Under the pieces are notes generated by a model. It saw only the letters and a list, made by a program, of their open reading frames with translations. It made no database searches and was not told where the DNA came from. The position numbers and the translations under genes were made by a program. DNA of 64,000 bases from a virus: the IMG/VR virus record IMGVR_UViG_3300031962_000002, positions 1 through 64,000 of that record; one strand, 5' to 3'. The first letter of the stretch is position 1. Every line of letters starts with the position of its first letter. Of this stretch, positions 34,601-43,800 are shown in pieces.

Positions 34601-34879
34601 ATACCATTCACGCCTACGATAGCGTTCACACATCGCATCCACATAGACGGTTTTCTTTTTCCCCCTCAAAACAAGATCCCGATCTTGTCCTTGCTTAAAC
34701 TCTTCTTCCAGTGATCTTTCGATATACCATTTCGGAACAGATTCACGTTTCCAGTATTGTTCTTCGATCGGTAATCCGTAATTGATAATTTGTGAAGTGT
34801 CCGTAGGTACGGGTGGAATCCAGCATTGAAAGCCCTCGCCGACTGTAATTTTTGTTCCGTTTTTTATAGGATAGAACAT
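31616..34879 (-). CDS. terL: Terminase large subunit interrupted by an in-frame intein
   Basis: The 1087-residue precursor has the DNA-packaging ATPase-nuclease as extein (~743 residues). Walker A is GPRATGKT near residue 162; Walker B is LSDLFEDE near 277-284. The intein (residues ~285-628) is inserted two codons after Walker B, between EIGK and TNPK, in a functional core; splicing must restore the ATPase. The C-terminal nuclease includes SVDYGKEK and MEIQTSSDDAG. Its ATG overlaps the giant-protein stop (TAATG), and it precedes the portal gene. Terminase identity rests on Walker motifs, architecture and position. Confidence 0.85.
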   Translation of the reverse strand: MFYPIKNGTKITVGEGFQCWIPPVPTDTSQIINYGLPIEEQYWKRESVPKWYIERSLEEEFKQGQDRDLVLRGKKKTVYVDAMCERYRRREWYRRMYGVHVMINGECIYLTNHHYFYLQWCKFDHKENNGYPFYYHFSLDNFRIRQWCEENPHSMGYMIIGPRATGKTNEELACITNRATMYHNHRAALQSKHLEDDAKGVLIQAKMVPLFNALPKFFKPEFTHGTNTQSELVFRRRSVGGKESINVEYGADYELLSTIFAAGPGEKVLDSDTLSDLFEDEIGKCLAPETKVLLHNGHIKRADEIAISDKLMGPDSTIRNIQQIKLGFDQSFKIIPKKGWDEWSCSSGHKLVLKWGNHRTLNLNGKKFKKDDTVTITIDSYLKLNKTIKKHLLLFKVPVEYEFKKTWIDPYLLGLWLGDGNKCAMHITNTDPEVLNWLLSTYKGISRLVEPVNRTQSVRIKTFHGILKLYNLKKNKHIPKDYLINDRESRLKLLAGLIDSDGHATISGNRQNCEITQKLEVLAKGIHRLSTELGFYCSIAEKNATMKRKDGTIYSCKVYRLFLFGDLSDIPTKVKRKQFPKINKHHVNRRNPLRCGFSVQKNGFSQYVGFVLDGDKQHLLGDCQVTHNTNPKTVADVYVRHEVNLKCVFRNNRKIGLLRKTSTVEEMNEGGDECLKLRKDSNMKILDGNGFTTSKIHFHLISALDTDTSLVPYIDLKGVNHGIPCDKYGNVNRNIANIKIQNDFDAVKHDLKKLSGRMRKSPRNEAEAFIKDQSKSIFNVMLLTNRLEQIRNMPRLPYVKGNLYWVKEKFGPVWWQRDDHAGRFNWAWFPDEFSKIKDPENVKILNNVGKAWGYDNKGFSRQMLFPKNDHLFRIGSDPIKYSKTKDPRASKAAIHGYRLFDMSVDYGKEKKDWESSNFIFEYINRPEDPETSFEDTAMACIFLGCKLMPERNVPSLNDYFETNGLEKFLAYPRDFVGSDMEIQTSSDDAGWSTTPEVIDYYTRRIIAFINTRIGSMPFDNTIEDWLGFDPTNPTKSDATVSSGFTLAHAEKKVEREDDAPKHKIEDWFETYDNSGVNSQFVLDTTDN
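32996..34027 (-). mobile_element. LAGLIDADG intein in the terminase ATPase
   Basis: A 344-residue protein intron. It begins with Cys (CLAPETKVLLHNG, block A), carries the homing-endonuclease motif LAGLIDSDG near precursor residue 493, and ends VTHN (block G His-Asn) before Thr as the +1 nucleophile. These are the residues needed for self-splicing by the standard Cys1/Asn/Thr+1 route. Only one clear DOD motif was picked out by eye; the partner (LGLWLGDG, ~100 residues before) is a good candidate for the first. Splicing and homing activity look intact but are unproven. Confidence 0.93.
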
Positions 34880-37800
34880 TATTCTACTGGGGTTAGTACT
34901 GGATGTGCTTTGTACTCTTTCGCATTCTTAATAATCCTTTCATAATAATTCATTGCCTCTTTCAAAGTGAATTTATCCTCCGAAGTGATCTGACGCCCGA
35001 AGTGTGTCTGAGGATGATAGTTCTCATCGTTAAGAATGTGGTATAGGTCAATCCACTCGGACACTGGCTCTCCTTTGATCGGCACTTTCTTCACGCCGGC
35101 GAAAGGATTTGAACTTCTCAACTTCTGTTTGATGTTGGCTGGATTGCCTCCTTTTTGAAGGAATTCTCCGAGCCATTTATCAGCATCATCATATTTTCCA
35201 TAACGAAGTGCCAGCATGAATTTGTATTCAGCATCCTTCTGGTCGGCTCTGGTCGGATTTCCTGTCTCGCCCTTGCTCCCGCCAACATCACCGCCTTCGT
35301 AATTGTTAATAATTTTCTTGGCCGCATAATAACTCAATTGTTCGGTGTCAAATTCTCGGAGCAAAGAGTTATGAAATTTACGGCTCAAATAAGATTCACG
35401 TTTTGGTTTGTCACTCAAGGCATAGTTATACTCGTCACCAAGTGTCATCGACTTGAATAGATACTCCCATTTGTCGTTAATCGGAGTAGGATTAGTTATG
35501 TCAGGATAATAGGATTGACCAGAACCCAATTCAAATAGAGCCTTTGGTAACGGATTCACCAACTGCACTCCTTTGTTGAGCATGTTTGTTCCTATGCCTT
35601 TTGCTGTTTTGACAGTTTCTTTCACTGGCTGACCTCCTGTAAAAATCCTCTCCAGATCATCACCGATAGACCACAGCCCAAAGAAATCAATAAAGTCGTA
35701 GAAAGCTCCCTGAATCGGAACAGTAATAATGTGACCATCCCGAACGCCTACGATCAACTGAAGCCCCTTAATTTTAGTAGCCCGTAATCTTTTTTCATCA
35801 TCCTCATCTCCACCATACAATCCAAAAGCAAACTTATTCCATGCTTGGATTGCTGCTGTGAATAATCCCATCATCACATAGGCCCGTGCCATCTTGAAAG
35901 CAACCGAAGGAATACCGCGTGATACTGCCGATTTGATAATATCGCGTTGTGCCTGCGGCGAACTTGCATTTTTAAGCAAATTCAAATGAGTTTTCATGTT
36001 CACTTCAAACCAAGAATAGAAAGGCAATAATACTCGACGCATTTGGTGCGCTCCTTGGCTAAGATTCATGTAGTCTCCAAACACATCACGGGCGAGTTTG
36101 GCATTCTTCTGCCGGACATCTGTAATTTTACGAATTTGATCTGCTGGACTTGCCCAATAGAATGCTTCTCCTTTGGCTGTTTTTTCAACTGCCAGTTTAT
36201 ATGCGGCATATCGCAGAATGTTTTCACGGAATTGTACATAAGGAGAAACAGCCTTCATGTATTTGTCCCATAAATTGCCTGGAGCATCCTTGATTTTAAT
36301 AGCCAGTTTTTTCATGCCTTCTTTTCCGAGAATGTTTTCAATGCTTGGTGAATCACTTTGTAATGCTTCAGCCCACTTCTCTTTGCTGATATCTGCAAGT
36401 TCTGAAATCTGGAACCCAGAATTGATCACATCCCCTCTCATTGCCTCCAAAAGTTGTGGTGTTGTTTCTCCGTACTTCAAGTATCTCCAAAGTTCGCCAG
36501 TGGCTTCTTTGGCATACTTGGCTATTTTTGGTTCAACTTGGATAAGCCGATCAAGATCACTACCGAAGTTATTCAAATTGTATCGAAGCATTCGAGTAGG
36601 AGAAAGAATCATCAATTGCTTCCATGCTGATGTAATCTTTGTAGCCAGTCCTGTCGGCGCACTGACTGTCTCATTTTTTGCCAATTCTTCAAGTTGTTCG
36701 GCAAGTTGAGTCGGTATCATGTACTGCTTACGTTTTGGGCCTACCATTAATCCACTTTTAAGGCCGCTGATCAATTCGTCAACAATTGCCAAGGCATCAC
36801 TCAAGCCAGCATTGTCATTGTCTTCAGCTTGGTCTATGGCCCGATCAATGGTCTTTTGACTCACTGTTTTTCCCCAGAATAACCTATTATCTTCACTCAC
36901 GCGGTAGAAAGTGAATCCTTCTGGCAGATTATCAAATAGATAATTACGTTTCAATGCACGTTTGCCGTCTATATACTGTTTGACCTCTTTGCTGTCTTCT
37001 CCGAATTGCTTTTCAATTGATGCCAATTGAGCATCGAAATGTTTCTTAAATTCAGCGGAAATAGCGTTTAATTGCTTCTCAAAAGGTGCCACAAGGTCTT
37101 TAAGGATACGCTGTTTCTCCATCTCGTACATACCTTCAGAAACCACCTTGAATTCAGTCTCAATGAAATTGGTGCTGTAATCCAATCCTCGCGTTCCTTT
37201 CCTGCGCTTCTGGAAGTCACGCTTTTTATCAGCTATATCTTTTCCGAAGAGAATGCTCTTGTGCTCGTTTTCTGCATGGTATTCCAACACCCGACGATGG
37301 TAGTAACTTTCAATGTCATTTTCATCCAATAGACCAGATTCGATCAGTTGCCTCTTGAATTCTGCCATGAATTCTTCACGCATGTCGAATGCACGTTGAA
37401 TGCGTGGATCGCCCTTCATAAAAATGTCGTACTTCGTCAGTGCCCTATCAACTTGATCGGCATCATTAAATCCGAATGGCAGTTTTCCGTCAGGGCCAAC
37501 CATGTTCAATCCCTTTTTGATGGATTCCTGCATGTCGGCCAATATAATACGCATGGAAAAAATCTTGTACTGTTGCGGAGTCATTCCTTCAACCATTGTT
37601 TTTACGTATTGGTTGGCATTGCCTTTCGCCCATGGATAGAGTGTTTCAAATTCCCGTAGGATATTTGCCTCACGGGGCCATGTCTTGGCATCAAGAAATT
37701 TGAAGTGTTGAGTTGCCCAATTTTTAACGCCTGTGATGGCTTCTCCCCACGTTTTTTCCATGTTCTCGGGAGCGGGCGCTGCGGCCTTATCTATGCGTTC

Positions 37801-40800
37801 ATCTACTTCCTGATCACCAATTTTGACTTCTTCATTCAATTGGCGCTCCAATTCTTCTCTGGTCTTGCCGGATTGCGCGATAATGGCCAATAACGCATTA
37901 TTGCTGGGTGCTTTTTTAACCTTCCCAATTGGCTTAATTGGTAGGCCGGTAGTCATCGCCCCAGAAAATCCCTCGAAGTTCTCTTCGGCGTTTTTTTTTG
38001 AATTTTCGGCAATGATGTCCTCTAATGAATTTTTAGGTTCCTCTGGCAATTTTTCTTCTGATTGCTTTTCAGATTCAGCCTTCAATTCTGCTGATAGTTT
38101 ATTGCGCTTCTCTTCTGTCTCGGCCAATTCTTTGATATCCTCTTCTTTGGCTGCCACTTCTTTAACTCCTTCGGCACTTTTGAGATTTGATAAAGCGTCT
38201 TTGTACTCCTTTTCAGATTGTGAAATGTCAATCCGAATATCGCGAATGGTGGCCTGAACAGCAATCCGCAAGGTAAGAGGATTGATTGCCTGTGTTCGCT
38301 TGATAATGGCGACTGGGGAAATGTTCTTGTTGGTCACAGTGTCGTCGCCAAGATCAACACGCGCATCTTTGTAGCCTTCGTTTTGTCTGGCATAAACATC
38401 TATTCCTCCAATTGTACCAATTTGTCTACGGTATGTGCTGTGCATGGCGTCATTCGCCCGCTCGGACAATGCTTGATAAAACTCTTGGCGTTGTTTTGGA
38501 TTGGCGGTGTCGTATTCTTGTCCATTCACTTCCCCTTTGAATTTGGCAACAACGGTAGTGACCTTTTTAACTTTGCCTTTCTCATCTTTCGATTCCTCTT
38601 CGACTTCCTCAAGTTTTATGTTTTTAACTATTCGATCGGCCAAATCATTAACAATTCTCCGTTCTTCGCGGGTATAGTCCACGAACTTTTTCGCCTCATC
38701 AATTCTGCGGGAGCGCATGATATTTGCCCGCTTCGTAGATTCAACACGGTTTCTCAACTTTTCTGCTTTTGACTTCAACTTCTCCAAGTCAAGTATGCGG
38801 GTGTCTCCACTGATAGCGGCTGCAAATTCACTCATGGTCATACTCTCTCCGTCCTCGAAGTCCATCTCACGCAATCCTTTGGCCCCAGCCCGGAAGGAAT
38901 CAATCCCTGATTGTTTGCGAGATAATAGGTCAAACCGATAGGAGTCTATGGTTTCTTGGGTGCCATAATATTTAATCGCTACTTCCTTGTATGAGTTACC
39001 CCGGCGAATACCACGGCCATTCCTTTGTTCAAGGTCTGACGGCCTCCAACCAACATCTACATGGTGCATGGCGGCAATTTTGCTTTGCACATTGACCCCT
39101 GTACCCATCTTTTGAGTGGACCCGAGCAATACACGTACTTGTCCTTTGTTGACTTTATCAAAAAGTTCTTCTTTCAGTTTTTTGGTAGGAGCATCGTGGA
39201 TGAAAGCAATCTCTTTTTCGGGAATGCCTTTTGATACAAGAAGGTTTTTCAGTGCGTCATAAACATTGAAAGAGTTTACGTTATTTGCTTCCTCGATGAT
39301 AAAATCAGCTTCTGATGGATCAACCTCCAAAATGTCGATCAATTTTTGCTTTATCGCTGACTGTTCAGTCTGTTTCCAGATTGTATCAGTGTTCGGGATT
39401 TCATTCAATACCTCTTCGCCATACATTTCAATCACCTGATCGTGGACGCGATCACCTAACTTGGCATTTTTGTTCTTAGGGGTACCCATATCGGCAAAGA
39501 CCAACTGTGTACCTTTCTTTTCGGCTTCTTCATCATAGATTTTCTTAACCTCATCGGCTACTTTAAATAGTTTCCCGCCATCGGCTTTCTGGTGAGGAAA
39601 TACCAATCTCGGGTCAATGCTGGCTTTGGTACCTAATGTGGTGAGGACAAGTCCTAACGCCTTTTCTGCATCTCCTTGTGGATTGATGCCTATTGATTTT
39701 AGCGGAGCGATGCTGGCCGACTTAGAGGCATCGTAGATGGCCTTGGTTATCATTCTCACTGTCTCTGACTGCGGAATTAGGATAATTTCTGGTTTGCCTC
39801 CTTTTATTTCTGGCTTTTCAAGTTTTAAGTTATGCTCTCCGCGCACATCTGAAATCTCTGAATACAGACTTGCCAATTCTGGCACGTTCACAAACTTAGT
39901 TAATCGAGTTTTGTTCTTGATCACGCCAGCCACATTCTTCTCCATCTGCGAGGTGATCAGCGCGAAGTTCTTTAAGAACTGATCCAGACTCACCATTTGC
40001 AGTTTCTTCAAAAGGCTTGGCCGTAGGTACTGGAAAATATTGTAAACCTCAACCAATGAGTTTGAAATCGGGGTTCCGGATGCAAAGACAATACCCTTGT
40101 CTCCGCCGTGCATGTTTTGGAGATACCTGGTAACCATTTTCAAATTCGACGCTCTCTTTGAACCTTTCGCGGTGCCCATACCGGACACATTGCGCAACTT
40201 GGTCACAAAGTTTAGGTTCTTCATCTGCTGGGATTCATCCACAAAGAGCATATCCACACCCATGGTGCCAAAGTCTGTCCGACTGGCTCCAACACCCTTA
40301 TCTTGCAATTTTTCCAGTCTGGTTTTGAGGTTGGCAACGCGCTCTTCCAATGCCTTGGCTTGTTTCACCGCCCATTTGTCGCTCTTATCTGCGTTCATTT
40401 CCGACATGGCCGACCGCAATTCTTCAATCTCTCCTTCGATATACTGCGATTCAAATTCTGCCGGCAACGGGATTGTCCCAAGATTCTCATGGGTGATTAT
40501 CACAAGATCCCAATCATTATTTGCAATCTGCGCGAACAACCTTTGACGATTTGCAGCGGAGAAGTCTTTATCTGTTGGTGCCAGTATCTTCTTTTCAGGG
40601 TATTGGGCCTTGATTTGATCCATCATGCCGGGCACCACAGATTTCATTGTAGTTATCAGTGGCTTGTTAACCAGCCCTATTTCTTTCATCTTGATGGCCC
40701 CCACGGACATAACCAGCGACTTCCCGGCTCCGACCTGGTGATCAACCATCCCGCCCATTTTCTGCACGATCATCATTATTGCGTCCTTCTGGTGAGGATT

Positions 40801-43800
40801 CAGGTCATAACCTTGCATCCCTGGGAAGGTCAGGTGATCGCCATTGAATTTCTTAATGACAATGCCATTGAAATACTCATTGTATAGTTTTGACAGTTCG
40901 TTACCTGTCTTTTCATCGGCCTCAATAAGCCCGGCAAATTCGTTCTGGAGTCTTTCAGCCTTATCACGAACATCCTGCGTGAGTTTTGGAAGTGGTGTTT
41001 TGGTACCATCTGAATGAGTGACATAAAAGTCGGGCACATTTTTAGTGATAGCGGCTTTCACGACCACATCAACGCCACGGCGATGACCGTCTGGGTCGAA
41101 GGCTTCATAGTCGCCTCCCAGAACGCGGGAATTCACTTCGTAATCATCCGTGGCTTTATTGTACCGAACCGTCACTCGTCCTTCTCCAAATACTGAATCA
41201 AGGAATTGTTGTGTATATTTTAACGGAATCCACGATGCCCCCAACTGGAAAGTGATTTGTTCTTTGGGAATAGGCATCGGAATGATCTTTTTGAGCGCCT
41301 CAACATTGCGTTCATATTTCTGATCAACCTTAACCCATTGTTCGGCCTGCTTTAGCTTCTCAATGACGTTGCCTGATAAATACTCGTTCTTTTCAACGAT
41401 CTCGTCAGGCGTCTCAAAAATCTCATCTTTTATTCTTTTGATTGTTGCCTCTTCTGATTTCTCGCCGAGTACCTTCTGAATGAAAGGCATGTTGAGTTTT
41501 CCATAGTTGTTGATGGAAAACCCTATCGCTTCCTGTGGAACTTCGGTCTTTGTAAATTCATTCAGTTCTCTCTTGATAGGTTTTTCAACAACATCTGAAA
41601 ATGTTCCATCCGATTTTTCAAGGGCTGACACCGCATAAAAATCGGGATCAGAAACCAGTATGCGATTGATCGCTTTGTTGCCTTTTGCAAGTGAGTTGAG
41701 GTTTGATGGTTTGATTATCCTGATAAAATTCTTTAGCGCAATCCGAAGGCGTGAACGCTCTTCTTTTGTGTCCTCATTGAGTTTGTCTTTTGCCAAAACA
41801 TCAAAGTAGATTTTCTTAGTATCAACAAATGCCTTCAAAATAGGCATGTCCTTCTCGGCGGGCATCACGCCTTTGCCAATCTCTTCGATTGAGTATTTGC
41901 CTGTATCCCGGTCGAAGTCGCGCACGAAGTAATATTTCCCTTCATTTTCAACAATGCCACCAGATACCATCCGGCCCAGCGGTGTGATTTGAAGAGTCTG
42001 AAGGGTGTCCTTTTCTTGCGCCTGACGTTCGAGTATGGGTGCCTTTTTGGCCATCTCGGCAAGTTTTTCGCCTACCTTGGTTGGATCAAATTCACCTACC
42101 AAAGTGTATCCTCTTTCAGCATTGTAAAGTCCACCGGCCTTGAATTCTGTGCCAAAGATGTTTTCCGGGTTCTTTTTGAAATACTCATTGTACTGGATAT
42201 CCTGATTGGGCAAAGCGGGGTTGTTGTGCTTTACATTTTGGGTTACAATGTTCGAAATCTGGTCGACGCCGGGAACTGATGGTGTAATCTTCTTCCTCAA
42301 AAGGATGATATCAGTCACCACCTGGGTACCGGCATCGGCATTGAATGCTGAAGAAGAAAGCCTAACGGCGCCTACAAAATCGGTTTCCTTGTTGATTAGG
42401 TCCCTGGTGCCTTGGTTTCCCGGCGTATCGAGGATATTTGATGTGGTCAAAATCGCCACATATCCACCCGGCCGCACCGAATCAATGGCTTTGGCAAAGA
42501 AGTAGGTATGCAGTTTATCTTGGCTCTGTTTCCACAGACCTCCGCGCTTGTCCAATTGAGGATCGTACACATGAGCTGACCCAAAAGGAATATTGGAAAC
42601 GAACAAATCATAGTAATTTGACGGAATTGAGGCGCTTTGCAGCGGGCTATTAATAATTGATGCCTTCGGATATAGGTATTTGCTGATCAAAGAGCTTACG
42701 ACATCCATGTCGACGCCTTTAACCCGGCTATTGCCGGACATCGCCGCTGGCATCCCGCCTATAAACCGACCAGTTCCTACTGAACCTTCAAGGATTTTGC
42801 CCCCTTCAAATCCTCCAGCGCCAAGCCCTTCATAGATTGCCCGAATAACAGGCAAGGAGGTGTAATAGGCATTGCGTGTTGAACTTTTGGCTGTCTCCAA
42901 TGGCTTTGTGCCAGTCTTCTCCCCAATGTCCTCCAAGAGGCTTTTGAGCTTTTGGGCATCATCAAAGAATTCGAGGTTTGATTTCGTCCAGTCTTTGCCG
43001 AGCTTGTTGTCAGAAAGCAGAATCTCGCCCAGCGGGCCTAACCCATTGTATTTGGCGAGTGCTTCCTTTTGTTCATCTGTGGCAAAACTGTCCGGATTGT
43101 CCAAAAGATTATTAATCACCTCCAACGCCGCGATGTTGTCAGTGTATGCCTGCCGCTTGGAGAATGTCTTGTTCTTAGTCCTTTCCCAGTTCTCTGGGTA
43201 GACAAAGTTGTGCTGGATCTCGGAGTCCTTTAATTCAGGCCGTAGGCGTCCCTCATTGCCTCCTGAAGGCTCTCCTGCGGGCTCATTCCCGTTTTCTCGT
43301 ACATCTCCTGGTTGTGATTCACCAGGCTGACTAACGTTTCCATTTGCTTCTTCGCCTCCAGTTCCTTTTCCTTGTTCAGTTCCTCCCTTCTCTTCTCCGG
43401 CATTGCGTTCAGCATTGACGCTACTGGTCCGTGAACCTCCTTCACCAACCACTGTTCCAGTTTTGTTAACATTTTCTTTAGGTGTTAATTTTTCAAGTTC
43501 TCTTTCGTTGACTACCTTTTCGATAGTCTCTTTCGGAATATCTTGGACGTTTTCAAATTTCTCACCAGTCCGCTTCTCCACTGAATTCAACAAGTGAGAA
43601 GGATTTTCAAATCCTTTCTTTTTGGCTATCTCGTCCGCATGAGATTTAGCCTCTTCCTTAGTCAGAAATTCCCCTTCAGGCGTGGCGACATGATAGCCGC
43701 TGCCGGGAATTATGTGCACTGGTTGAGACGAAACAATGTTGCCTTTCAGAACCGCACGGACTCCGTTCTTGTCCTCCCCTACTTTATCCCCTTCCAGGTT

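Noticed and set aside
37705-38257. Overlapping plus-strand frames in the giant gene
   Set aside because: Antisense shadows of the long coiled-coil region of the polyvalent protein.
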